Of a stretch of DNA of 64,000 bases, positions 36,936-44,952 are shown one piece after another. The stretch is taken from NCBI GenBank assembly GCA_964244065.1, contig CAXTHH010000002.1, forward strand, positions 558,001-622,000. Direction: 5' to 3'. How positions within the stretch are numbered: position 1 is the stretch's first letter; every line of letters starts with the position of its first letter. Under the pieces are notes generated by a model that worked only from the letters and a program-made list of their open reading frames with translations, did not search any database and was not told the DNA's origin. The position numbers and the translations under genes are program-made. The stretch comes from JASLDZ01 sp964244065 (GTDB taxonomy: Bacteria > Pseudomonadota > Alphaproteobacteria > Caulobacterales > Caulobacteraceae).

Positions 36936-36952
36936 CGCATCTGCGAGATGCG
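36936..36952. promoter_or_regulatory. perfect inverted repeat before the acyl-CoA dehydrogenase gene
   Basis: CGCATCTGCGAGATGCG is a perfect 7-3-7 palindrome 31 bases before the ATG at 36984. It may be an operator or a leader hairpin. No regulator gene is adjacent. Confidence 0.45.
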
Positions 36953-36983
36953 TCAGGGTGGCGCGTCTTCCCCGGAGCCTGCG

Positions 36984-38657
36984 ATGAGCCTCGCCTACGC
37001 CGACCCGTCCCCCGCCGGCGCCGACGCGCTCCGCCCCCTGCTGGCCGAGGCGGCGCAGACGGCCGGCGCCTTCGTCGCCCGGGCGACCGAGGCGGTCCGC
37101 GCCCGCGTCTCGCGCGCCGGCAAGGTGGACCGCGAGCTGATCGACGCCGAGCAGCACGTGGTCCACGGCCTCGCCTGGTTCGCCACCTACGCCGAGCTGT
37201 TCCGCCAGCTGCACGCCTGGTCCGACCGCCTCGCCGCCGAGAGCCGCTGGGGCGAAGCCGAGGGCGTGCTCGCGGGCCTCCTGGCCGGCGAGTACGCGGC
37301 GCAGATGGCCGGCGGAGTGCCCATGAACGGGGGGGAGACCATCCGCCCGTCCGACTTCGGCCTGCCCCGCGCCGCCTCCGCCGACCTCCAGCCCCTGGCC
37401 GAGCGCCTGGCCCCCTTCGCCGACCAGGCCGCCAAGACGCGTGCGGCCGAGCTCGCCGCCGAGGCGCAAGGCCGCGCCACCGTCGAGGCGACCGGGCTCG
37501 ACGCCGACCTTGAGATGATCCGCGACCAGTTCCGCGCCTTTGCGGACGAGAAGGTCGCGCCCTTCGCCCACGGCTGGCACCTGCGCGACGAGCTGATCCC
37601 GCTCGAGCTGGTGGAGGAGCTGGGGGCGCTGGGCGTGTTCGGCCTGACCGTGCCCGAGGAATACGGTGGCGCCGGCATGGGGAAGACGGCCATGTGCGTG
37701 GTCAGCGAGGAGCTGTCGCGCGGCTACATCGGCGTCGGCTCGCTCGGCACGCGGTCCGAGATCGCCGCCGAACTGATCCTGTGCGGCGGCACGGAGGCGC
37801 AGAAGGCCGAGTGGCTGCCGAAGATCGCCTCGGGCGAGGTGCTGCCCACCGCCGTGTTCACCGAGCCGAACACCGGCAGCGACCTGGGCGCCCTGCGCAC
37901 GCGCGCCGTGCGCGACGGCGAGGAGTGGCTGGTGACGGGGAACAAGACGTGGATCACCCACGCCGCCCGCGCCGACATGATGACCATGCTCGTGCGCACC
38001 GTGGAGGGCACGGCCGACCACCGCGGCCTGTCCATGCTGCTGGCCCCCAAGCCACGCGGGGACGAGACGAACGACTTCCCCGCCGAGGGCATGAGCGGCG
38101 GCGAGATCGAGGTTCTCGGCTATCGCGGCATGAAGGAGTACGAGCTCGGCTTCGACGGCTTCCGCGTGCCCGCCGCCAACCTCCTGGGCGAGCGCGAGGG
38201 CCAGGGCTTCAGGCAGCTGATGGCCACCTTCGAGAGCGCCCGCATCCAGACCGCGGCGCGCGCCGTGGGCGTGGCGCAGGCGGCGCTCGAGAGCGGCCTC
38301 TCCTACGCGCTGGACCGCAAGCAGTTCGGCCAGGCGATCTTCGCCTTCCCCCGGGTGGCCAACAAGCTGGCCCTGACCGCCGCCGAGCTCTGCGGCGTGC
38401 GCCAGCTCACCTACTTCGCCGCCGCCCGGAAGGACGCGGGCGAGCGCTGCGACCTGGAGGCCGGCATGGCCAAGCTCCTCGCCGCCCGCGTGGCCTGGAC
38501 CGCGGCGGACAACGCCCTGCAGATCCACGGCGGCAACGGCTTCGCCCTCGAGTACCCGATCAGCCGCATCCTGTGCGACGCCCGCATCCTCAACATCTTC
38601 GAGGGCGCCGGCGAGATCCAGGCCCAGGTCATCGCCCGGCGCCTGCTGGAGGGGTGA
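36984..38657 (+). CDS. mcd: acyl-CoA dehydrogenase, probably (2S)-methylsuccinyl-CoA dehydrogenase
   Basis: A 557-residue flavoprotein, about 170 residues longer than common acyl-CoA dehydrogenases. The N-terminal helical extension (residues 1-170, with GKVDRELIDAEQHVVHGLAW) is the mark of methylsuccinyl-CoA dehydrogenase of the ethylmalonyl-CoA pathway. The dehydrogenase core follows (VPEEYGGAGMGK, TEPNTGSDLGALRTRA, KTWITHAARADMM), and the catalytic Glu is in NIFEGAGEIQ near the end. It would oxidise methylsuccinyl-CoA to mesaconyl-CoA. No other pathway gene (ccr, ecm, mch) is in the window, so the name is a strong suggestion only. Confidence 0.75.
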   Translation: MSLAYADPSPAGADALRPLLAEAAQTAGAFVARATEAVRARVSRAGKVDRELIDAEQHVVHGLAWFATYAELFRQLHAWSDRLAAESRWGEAEGVLAGLLAGEYAAQMAGGVPMNGGETIRPSDFGLPRAASADLQPLAERLAPFADQAAKTRAAELAAEAQGRATVEATGLDADLEMIRDQFRAFADEKVAPFAHGWHLRDELIPLELVEELGALGVFGLTVPEEYGGAGMGKTAMCVVSEELSRGYIGVGSLGTRSEIAAELILCGGTEAQKAEWLPKIASGEVLPTAVFTEPNTGSDLGALRTRAVRDGEEWLVTGNKTWITHAARADMMTMLVRTVEGTADHRGLSMLLAPKPRGDETNDFPAEGMSGGEIEVLGYRGMKEYELGFDGFRVPAANLLGEREGQGFRQLMATFESARIQTAARAVGVAQAALESGLSYALDRKQFGQAIFAFPRVANKLALTAAELCGVRQLTYFAAARKDAGERCDLEAGMAKLLAARVAWTAADNALQIHGGNGFALEYPISRILCDARILNIFEGAGEIQAQVIARRLLEG

Positions 38658-38725
38658 GGCGCGCCTCCTCCGACCATCCTCCTATCCTGGCTCGCCCGCC
38701 CCCCCGGTGGCCCGTTCGCTGAGAC

Positions 38726-38761
38726 CCTCCGTCATCCTCGGATCAAGCCCGAGGGTGACGG
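38726..38761. repeat. single arm of repeat family B, possible bidirectional terminator
   Basis: Bases 38729-38761 form a hairpin with 13-base arms (CCGTCATCCTCGG and its near-complement) and a 7-base loop between convergent genes. The sequence is closely similar to the arms of the element at 48721-48830. Confidence 0.7.
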
Positions 38762-38775
38762 GAAATTGGGGCTGA

Positions 38776-39165
38776 TCAGGCCGTCTTGACCGGCCGGTGC
38801 AGGGCGCAGAGCTTGTTGCCGTCCGGGTCGCGGAGGTAGGCGAGGTCGAGCGGGCCGTACTGGCCCTCGCGGCGGCCGGGCGGATCCTCGATGGAGCGGC
38901 CGCCGGCGGCCACCCCTGCGTCGTGCCAGGCCTGGACCTCGTCGGCGCTCTTCATGGCGAAGCCGATGGTGCCGCCGTTGGCGAAGGTGGCGGCCTCGCC
39001 ATCGATGGGCGCGCCCACGATCAACAGGCCCCCGTCGTGCCGCCAGATGTAGCGGCCCTTGTCGTCCTTGAAGGCGGGCTTGGCCCCTATCGCGCCGAGC
39101 ACGGCGTCGTAGAAGCGGCGCGACCGCTCCACGTCGTTGCTGCCGAGCGTCACGTGACTGAACAT
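38776..39165 (-). CDS. VOC-family (glyoxalase/bleomycin-resistance-like) protein
   Basis: A 129-residue single VOC domain (MFSHVTLGSNDVERSRRFYD at the start, then LAYLRDPDGNKLCALHRP at the end with the usual Asp-Pro-Asp-Gly-Asn turn). The metal-ligand pattern of true glyoxalase I is only partly present: His4 is kept, and the later Glu is replaced in CALH. It is probably an uncharacterised metal-dependent lyase or binding protein. Eleven bases after the peptidase gene's stop, so the two are likely cotranscribed. Confidence 0.85.
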   Translation of the reverse strand: MFSHVTLGSNDVERSRRFYDAVLGAIGAKPAFKDDKGRYIWRHDGGLLIVGAPIDGEAATFANGGTIGFAMKSADEVQAWHDAGVAAGGRSIEDPPGRREGQYGPLDLAYLRDPDGNKLCALHRPVKTA

Positions 39166-39176
39166 CGCGTCCGCTC

Positions 39177-40205
39177 CTACTCGACCGACTTCAGGAAGGC
39201 GGTCAGCCCGGCGAAATAGCGCGCCTGGTCGTCGTACATGGCCATGTGGCCGCCCTCGGTGGCCAGGAGCCGCCCCTTGGGCAAGCGCTTGGCCATGGCC
39301 GCCATGTGCTTGGGGTCCATGGTGTCGTAGCGGCCCGAGATCACCAGCGTGGGGGCGGCGATCTTCGCCAGATCGTCGAAGCGGTCCCAGGTCAACAGCC
39401 GCCCGCTGGCGCCGAGCTCGCTAGGCCCCTGCATCAGCGTGTAGAGCTCGGTGTTCATGTGGGCGAAGCTGCGGGTCACCGGCTCCGGCCACTCGGCGGC
39501 TGGGCGGCGCAGGATGTGCTTCTCGTAGTGCATGGGCATCAGCACGCCCATGTAGCGCGGGTCCGCCGTCCTCCCCGCCGCCTCCAGCGCCTGCACCTCG
39601 GCCAGCGCCTTGGCGTCCATCTCCGGCATCAGCACCTGTTTGGCGTAGGTGTTATAGGCGGGGATCGAGGCCATCATGTTCGAGATCACGAGGCACTTCA
39701 CCGCCTCGGGGTGCGCCAGGGCGTACTCGATGGCCAGGATGCCGCCCCAGCTGTGCCCCAGCAGGCAGAAGTCCGCCTTGGTCAGGCCCAGCGCCTTGCG
39801 CACCTGCTCCACCTCGTCGACGAAGCGCGCGGTGGTCCACAGCGAGGTGTCGGTCGGGTGATCGCTGTTCCCGCTGCCGAGCTGATCGTAGTATATGTAT
39901 TCCACGCCCTCCGCCGGCAGGTAGCTGTCGAACGCCTCGAAGTATTCGTGCGTCGCGCCGGGCCCGCCGTGCAGCAGCAGCAGCTTCATCTTCGGGTTGG
40001 CGCCGACGCGCTTGGTCCAGACGCGCTGCTTTCCCTTGGGCGTGTCGATCTCGATCATGCGCACGCCGCCGCTCCAGGCGTCGGGCCGGCCCTTGACGTC
40101 GAAGTAGGACGCCGGCGGAGCCGCCGTCGCCGCCGCGGGGGCCAGGGCGCCCGCGACCAGGGCGGCCGCCGCGGCCAGCCCACCCATCCACCTGCGCCCG
40201 GTCAT
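39177..40205 (-). CDS. exported proline iminopeptidase-family hydrolase (S33)
   Basis: A 342-residue alpha/beta hydrolase with a signal peptide (1 to about 28, ATAAPP). The oxyanion motif LLLHGGPGATHEY (about 75-87), the nucleophile GHSWGG, the acid SGRYDTMDP and the catalytic His in EGGHMAMYD form the S33 triad. Members release N-terminal proline or act on related amides. The ATG at 40205 has GGGAG 7 bases upstream, preferred over one 11 codons earlier. Another exported peptidase in a window rich in them. Confidence 0.9.
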   Translation of the reverse strand: MTGRRWMGGLAAAAALVAGALAPAAATAAPPASYFDVKGRPDAWSGGVRMIEIDTPKGKQRVWTKRVGANPKMKLLLLHGGPGATHEYFEAFDSYLPAEGVEYIYYDQLGSGNSDHPTDTSLWTTARFVDEVEQVRKALGLTKADFCLLGHSWGGILAIEYALAHPEAVKCLVISNMMASIPAYNTYAKQVLMPEMDAKALAEVQALEAAGRTADPRYMGVLMPMHYEKHILRRPAAEWPEPVTRSFAHMNTELYTLMQGPSELGASGRLLTWDRFDDLAKIAAPTLVISGRYDTMDPKHMAAMAKRLPKGRLLATEGGHMAMYDDQARYFAGLTAFLKSVE

Positions 40206-40348
40206 GCCCCGCTCCCTGCCTGCCAACGCAGCCTTCATGGCGCGGACGCCGGGCGCAAGGCCGTTCTCGCGTGCGACCAGCTTCGATTCCCGTGGAGCCG
40301 GAGCGGGATCGCCCCTAGCTTGGCGTTGTGAGGCGACGGAGACTTCGG

Positions 40349-40804
40349 ATGTCGGACATGACCCCCGCGCGGCAGGCGGCCACCGCGCGCGCCCTGGTCT
40401 GGCTGGTGGGGCTGCTGGCCGTCGGGCTCGTGGCGCTGCTGGTGGGCGGCCCCTTCTACCGCGTCTTCTCCGCCAAGAAGCACGGCGAGGCCGAGCTGGC
40501 CCGCGCCACCCAGAACCGGCAGGTGCGCGTGCAGGAGGCCCTGGCCAAGTACGAGGCCGCCTCCTACGACGCCAAGACCGACATCCGCCGGGCGGAGGGG
40601 GTCGCCCAGGCCAACCGGATCATCGCCGAGAGCCTGGGCGGGCCGGAGGGCTACCTGCGCTGGCGCTACATCGAGATGCTGCAGGAGACCGCCCAGAACG
40701 GCGGCCACCAGATCATCTACCTGCCGACGGAGGCGGGGCTGCCGATCCTGGAGGCGGGGCGCCGCGCGGGCGTGACCCCGATTCCGCCGTCAAAGGGGCG
40801 CTGA
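40349..40804 (+). CDS. small membrane protein resembling an SPFH/band-7 C-terminal tail
   Basis: A 151-residue protein with one membrane segment (about 16-37, ALVWLVGLLAVGLVALLVGG) followed by a charged amphipathic, probably coiled-coil stretch (KKHGEAELARATQNRQVRVQ, then YEAASYDAKTDIRRAEGVAQ). It ends with ANRIIAESLGGPEGYLRWRY and IEML. That last part closely resembles the end of SPFH/prohibitin-like proteins, but the SPFH domain itself is missing. The ATG at 40349 is used because GGAG precedes it by 9 bases. It lies 22 bases before recR. Function unknown. Confidence 0.65.
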   Translation: MSDMTPARQAATARALVWLVGLLAVGLVALLVGGPFYRVFSAKKHGEAELARATQNRQVRVQEALAKYEAASYDAKTDIRRAEGVAQANRIIAESLGGPEGYLRWRYIEMLQETAQNGGHQIIYLPTEAGLPILEAGRRAGVTPIPPSKGR

Positions 40805-40826
40805 CCGCGCCTATATACGGGCGCAG

Positions 40827-41429
40827 ATGCCCACCGCCGCCAGCCCCGAGATCGAGCGCCTGATCGCGCTCCTGTCGCGTCTGCCCGGGCTCGGCCCGCG
40901 CTCGGGCCGGCGCGCGGCGTTGGCGCTGCTGAAGCGCAAGGAGCAGCTCCTGGAGCCCCTCGCCGCCGCCCTGCGCGACGCGGCGGACAAGGTGCGGGCC
41001 TGCTCCGAGTGCGGCGCGCTGGACACCCGCGACCCCTGCCACACCTGCGGGGACGCGGAGCGCGACGCCAGCCTGATCTGCGTGGTCGACGAGTCCGCCG
41101 CGCTCTGGGCCATGGAGCGCGCGGGCGCCTACCGCGGCCGCTACCACGTGCTGGGCGGGCTCCTCTCCGCGCTCGATGGGGTCGGGCCGGACGCGCTGCG
41201 CGTCGGCCCGCTGGTGCGCCGGGCGGGGGCGGAGGGCGTGCGCGAGGTGATCCTGGCGCTGCCCGCCACCGTGGACGGCCAGACCACCGCCCACTACCTG
41301 GCCGAGAGGCTGGAGCCCACGGGCGTGCCCGTCACCACGCTCGCGCGCGGCGTCCCCGTGGGCGGCGACCTCGGCTGGCTCGACGACGGCACCATCGCCC
41401 AGGCCCTGCGCGCGCGCCGGCCTGCGTAG
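40827..41429 (+). CDS. recR: recombination mediator RecR
   Basis: A 200-residue DNA-repair protein acting with RecF and RecO to load RecA at gaps. It has the N-terminal helix-hairpin-helix (LSRLPGLGPRSGRRAALALL), a C4 zinc finger (CSECGALDTRDPCHTC, about 55-70) and a Toprim domain starting ICVVDESAALWAME. In many alphaproteobacteria recR follows dnaX-ybaB directly; here those genes are at 46475-48708, about 5 kb away. Confidence 0.96.
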   Translation: MPTAASPEIERLIALLSRLPGLGPRSGRRAALALLKRKEQLLEPLAAALRDAADKVRACSECGALDTRDPCHTCGDAERDASLICVVDESAALWAMERAGAYRGRYHVLGGLLSALDGVGPDALRVGPLVRRAGAEGVREVILALPATVDGQTTAHYLAERLEPTGVPVTTLARGVPVGGDLGWLDDGTIAQALRARRPA

Positions 41430-41432
41430 GCT
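41427..41432 (+). promoter_or_regulatory. TAGGCT hexamer upstream of the GH1-RmlD gene
   Basis: TAGGCT in the context GCGTAGGCTC overlaps the recR stop codon and lies 64 bases before the ATG at 41497. Recurrent word; possible -10-like element. Confidence 0.3.
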
Positions 41433-41496
41433 CCGCGGGCAACCTGCGCCGTGGCGCGGCGTTGCCGAAGCGCCTGGGGCGGGAAAGACCATCGGA

Positions 41497-43791
41497 ATGG
41501 GAGAGGGTGCGCGCGCGCCGCTGGCGCTGTGGGGCGGTCATGAGTGCACGGTCAGCCGCGTCGGCGACCGCTGGTCGGACCAGACGGCGCGGACGGGCCA
41601 CGAGCACCGCCCGGGCGACCTGGACCGCTTCGCCGCGCTCGGCCTGAAGAAGCTGCGCTATCCCGTGCTGTGGGAGCGGACCGCGCCCGACCGGCCCGAC
41701 CTGCAGGATTGGAGCTGGAGCGACGAGCGCCTCGGGCGGCTGCGCGAGCTCGGGATCGCGCCGATCGCCGGGCTGGTCCACCACGGCTCGGGCCCCCGCT
41801 ACACGCACCTGCTGGACGACGGGTTCGCCCCGGGCCTGGCCGCGCACGCCCGGGCCGCCGCCGAGCGCTATCCGTGGATCGAGGCCTGGACGCCGGTCAA
41901 CGAGCCGCTGACCACCGCGCGCTTCTCGGCCCTGTACGGCCACTGGTACCCGCACGCCCGCGACGAGTACGCCATGTCCGTGGCGCTGCTGAACGAGGTG
42001 GACGCCACGCGCCTGGCCATGCGGGCCGTGCGGACGGTGAACCCCGCCGCGCGGCTGGTGCAGACGGAGGACCTGGGCCACGTCTTCGCCACAGACCCGC
42101 TGCGCGGCCAGGCGGAGTTCGAGAACGCGCGACGCTGGCTCTCCTTCGACCTGTTGTTCGGCCGGGTGACGCCGGGCCATCCCTTCTTCGCGCGGTTGGA
42201 GGGCATGGGCCTGGGCGACCGGCTCCGCGCCATCGCCGACGACCCGTGCCCGCCCGACGTGATGGGCGTGAACTACTACCTCTCCAGCGAGCGCATGCTG
42301 GACCATCGCGCCGACCTGTACCCGCCCGAGCGGCGGGGCGGGAACTACGAGACGCCCTACGCCGACGTGGAGGCGGTGCGCGCCGTCGCCCCCGCGCCGC
42401 TGGGCGTCGAGCGCCTGTTGGAGATGGCGTGGGCGCGCTACGGCCGGACCTTGGCGGTCACCGAGGCGCACCTCGGCTGCACGCGCGAGGAGCAGCTGCG
42501 CTGGCTGCAGGGCGTGTGGGACGCCGCCGGCCGCCTGCGCTCGCGCGGGGTGGACGTGGAGGCGGTCACCGTCTGGTCGCTGCTGGGCGCGGTGGACTGG
42601 AACAGCCTGCTCACCCGCGACGCCGGCCACTACGAGCCGGGCGTGTTCGACATCCGCTCGGGCGAGCCCAGGCCCACGGCGCTGGCCGGCCTCGTGCGCC
42701 GCCTGGCGACGGGCGAGGGCGAGGCGCACCCGGCGCAGGCCGGGCCGGGCTGGTGGGAGCGCGACATCCGCTTCGTGCACCAGCCGGTCTGGTGCGGGCA
42801 GGACGCGCCCGTGCTGCGCAGCTGGACGCCGCCCGCCGCGCCCACCCGTCCGGTGCTGGTGACGGGCGCCACCGGCACGCTCGGCCGCGCCTTCGCGCGG
42901 GCGCTGGAGCACCGCGGCCTCGCCTACGTGCTCACGGACAGGACGCAGCTGGACGTTGCGGACGCCGGCTCTGTGGCCGCCGCGCTGGACGGCCTTGAGC
43001 CCTGGGCGGTGGTCAACGCGGCCGGCTACGTGCGCGTGGACGACGCCGAGCGTGAGCGGGACGCCTGCCTGCGCGCCAACGGCGAGGCGGTGCGGACCCT
43101 CGCTCAGGCGTGCGCGGCGCGCGACCTGCCGCTCCTGGCCTTCTCCTCCGACCTGGTGTTCGACGGGGCTAAGCGCGGCGCCTATGACGAGGAAGACGTC
43201 CCCGCGCCGCTCAACGTCTACGGCCAGAGCAAGGCCGCCGCCGAGCGGGCGGTGCTGGACGTGGGCGGGCGCGGGCTGATCGTGCGCACCAGCGCCTTCT
43301 TCTCTCCGCTGGACCCGCACAACTTCGCCCATGCGGTGGCGCACACCCTGGCGGCCGGGCGCGAGTTTCGGGCGGCGGCGGACCAGGCGGTCTCGCCGAC
43401 CTATGTGTCCGACCTGGTGGATGCGGCCCTCGACCTCGTCATCGACGGGGAAACGGGCGTGCGCCACCTCGCCAACCGCGGGCTGGTCAGCTGGGCGGAC
43501 TTCGCGATGCGTATCGCGGAGGCGCTGAAGCTCGACCCGGAGCTGGTGCGGCCCGTGCCGGGCGCGAGCCTGGGGCAGGCGGCGCCCCGACCCGCACGTG
43601 TGGACCTGGGCACGCGCTTCGGCGCGCTCATGCCCACGCTGGACAGCGCGGTGGAGCGCTACGCCGCCGCCGTGCGTCCCACGCTGACCGTGGTCGCGCC
43701 TGCGCCGCGCCGGCGTGCGCCGACGGCCGGACGTGGAAAGGGCCGCAGCTTCGCAGCCGCGGCCCCGATCCTGGTCGCCGATCCGACCTGA
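41497..43791 (+). CDS. fusion of a GH1-like glycoside hydrolase and an RmlD-like sugar-nucleotide reductase
   Basis: A 764-residue two-domain protein. Residues about 10-420 are a GH1-type barrel with the acid/base Glu in WTPVNEPLTT and the nucleophile Glu in VTEAHLGC, though the latter motif differs from the usual TENG. Residues about 450-720 are an NAD(P) short-chain domain like RmlD (VTGATGTLGRAFARAL, then the catalytic Tyr and Lys in YGQSKAAAE). The C-terminal 40 residues are Arg/Ala/Pro-rich. Such fusions occur in several bacteria, but the reaction is unclear: it may remodel a deoxysugar on a surface glycan. It converges with rplS with 3 bases between. Confidence 0.85.
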   Translation: MGEGARAPLALWGGHECTVSRVGDRWSDQTARTGHEHRPGDLDRFAALGLKKLRYPVLWERTAPDRPDLQDWSWSDERLGRLRELGIAPIAGLVHHGSGPRYTHLLDDGFAPGLAAHARAAAERYPWIEAWTPVNEPLTTARFSALYGHWYPHARDEYAMSVALLNEVDATRLAMRAVRTVNPAARLVQTEDLGHVFATDPLRGQAEFENARRWLSFDLLFGRVTPGHPFFARLEGMGLGDRLRAIADDPCPPDVMGVNYYLSSERMLDHRADLYPPERRGGNYETPYADVEAVRAVAPAPLGVERLLEMAWARYGRTLAVTEAHLGCTREEQLRWLQGVWDAAGRLRSRGVDVEAVTVWSLLGAVDWNSLLTRDAGHYEPGVFDIRSGEPRPTALAGLVRRLATGEGEAHPAQAGPGWWERDIRFVHQPVWCGQDAPVLRSWTPPAAPTRPVLVTGATGTLGRAFARALEHRGLAYVLTDRTQLDVADAGSVAAALDGLEPWAVVNAAGYVRVDDAERERDACLRANGEAVRTLAQACAARDLPLLAFSSDLVFDGAKRGAYDEEDVPAPLNVYGQSKAAAERAVLDVGGRGLIVRTSAFFSPLDPHNFAHAVAHTLAAGREFRAAADQAVSPTYVSDLVDAALDLVIDGETGVRHLANRGLVSWADFAMRIAEALKLDPELVRPVPGASLGQAAPRPARVDLGTRFGALMPTLDSAVERYAAAVRPTLTVVAPAPRRRAPTAGRGKGRSFAAAAPILVADPT
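43740..43765 (-). terminator. possible rplS terminator inside the end of the fusion gene
   Basis: On the minus strand GGGCCGC pairs with GCGGCCC around a 12-base loop that can pair further, followed by CTTTCC. It lies about 30 bases after the rplS stop, within the last codons of the convergent gene. Confidence 0.4.
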
Positions 43792-43794
43792 GGT

Positions 43795-44196
43795 CTACGC
43801 CTCGGGCGTGGTCGTGCCGGAGTCGTCCCGGGGGCCGCGCTCCTGGCGCTCGGCGATGCGCGCCGACTTACCCCGGCGATCGCGCAGGTAGTAGAGCTTG
43901 GCGCGGCGCACGGCGCCGCGGCGGCGCACCTCGATGCTCTCGATGTTGGGGCTCAGCACGGGGAACACGCGCTCCACGCCCTCGCCGAAGCTGATCTTGC
44001 GAACGGTGAAGGTCTCGTGGTGGCCCGAGCCGGCGCGGGCGATCACCACGCCCTCGTAGGCCTGGACGCGCTCGCGCTCGCCTTCCTTGATGCGCACGTT
44101 CACGCGCACGGTGTCGCCGGGGCGGAACTCGGGGGTGCCGCGGATGGCGGCGAGGCGCTGGGCCTCTTCGGCCTCAAGCTGCTGCAGGATGTTCAT
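43795..44196 (-). CDS. rplS: 50S ribosomal protein L19
   Basis: A 133-residue ribosomal protein at the 30S-50S interface. The core FRPGDTVRVNVRIKEGERER (about 25-44), followed by VQAYEGVVIARAG and RRGAVRRAKLYYLRDRRGKSARI, is unmistakable; a 15-residue acidic tail follows. The start ATG overlaps the trmD stop as ATGA and has GGACGAGACGAG upstream. Cotranscribed with trmD. Confidence 0.98.
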   Translation of the reverse strand: MNILQQLEAEEAQRLAAIRGTPEFRPGDTVRVNVRIKEGERERVQAYEGVVIARAGSGHHETFTVRKISFGEGVERVFPVLSPNIESIEVRRRGAVRRAKLYYLRDRRGKSARIAERQERGPRDDSGTTTPEA

Positions 44197-44942
44197 CTCG
44201 TCTCGTCCTTCGGTCGTCGGGCTTGGATGCCCTTTGGCTGTTGATTGGCGGGATGCGCGGCCCAGAGGTCCGGGCGCCGTTCCCGCGTGGTCGTCTCCCG
44301 CTCGGCCTTCCGCCACGCCGCCTGGGCCGCGTGGTTTCCGCCGAGCAGCACCTCGGGGATGTCCCGCCCCTCGAACGTCCGCGGTCGCGTGTACTGCGGA
44401 TGCTCGAGGAGCCCGTCCTCGAAGCTGTCGTCCCCCGCGCTCGCCGCGTTGCCGAGGACTCCCGGCACCAGGCGGACGCAGGCCTCGATCGCCACGCACG
44501 CCGCCGCCTCGCCGCCGGCGAGCACCGCGTCGCCCACGGCGACCTCCTCGAACCCGCGGGCGTCGAGCACCCGCTGGTCCACCCCCTCGAACCGCCCGCA
44601 CAGCACGATCACGCCGGGGCCGGCGGACCACTCGCGGACGCGCGCCTGGGTGAGGGGACGACCCCGGGCGCTCATGTACAAAAGCGGACGGCCGCCCCGC
44701 TCGACGCTGTCCAGCGCCGAGGCGATCACGTCCGCCCGCATCACCTGCCCGGCGCCGCCCCCCGCGGGGGTGTCGTCCAGGAAGCCGCGCTTATCCTTGG
44801 AATGGGCCCGGATGTCCACACACTCGAGCCGCCACAGGCCCTGCTCGCGCCAGGCGGAGCCGATCAGGCTGACGCCCAGCGGCCCCGGAAAGGCCTCCGG
44901 GAACATGGTCAGCACGGTGGCGGTGAAGGGCGGCGCGGCCAT
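44193..44942 (-). CDS. trmD: tRNA (guanosine(37)-N1)-methyltransferase
   Basis: Methylates G37 of tRNAs that read CNN-type codons, preventing frameshifts. The 249-residue protein contains the SPOUT knot features ATVLTMFPEAFPGPLGVSLIG (partly), DDTPAGGGAGQVMRADV and VLCGRFEGVDQRVLD, and VAVGDAVLAGGEAA. It normally follows rpsP and rimM; here a cell-wall hydrolase gene stands 10 bases upstream instead. Overlaps rplS by 4 bases. Confidence 0.98.
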   Translation of the reverse strand: MAAPPFTATVLTMFPEAFPGPLGVSLIGSAWREQGLWRLECVDIRAHSKDKRGFLDDTPAGGGAGQVMRADVIASALDSVERGGRPLLYMSARGRPLTQARVREWSAGPGVIVLCGRFEGVDQRVLDARGFEEVAVGDAVLAGGEAAACVAIEACVRLVPGVLGNAASAGDDSFEDGLLEHPQYTRPRTFEGRDIPEVLLGGNHAAQAAWRKAERETTTRERRPDLWAAHPANQQPKGIQARRPKDETR

Positions 44943-44952
44943 GCGCGGCCGC

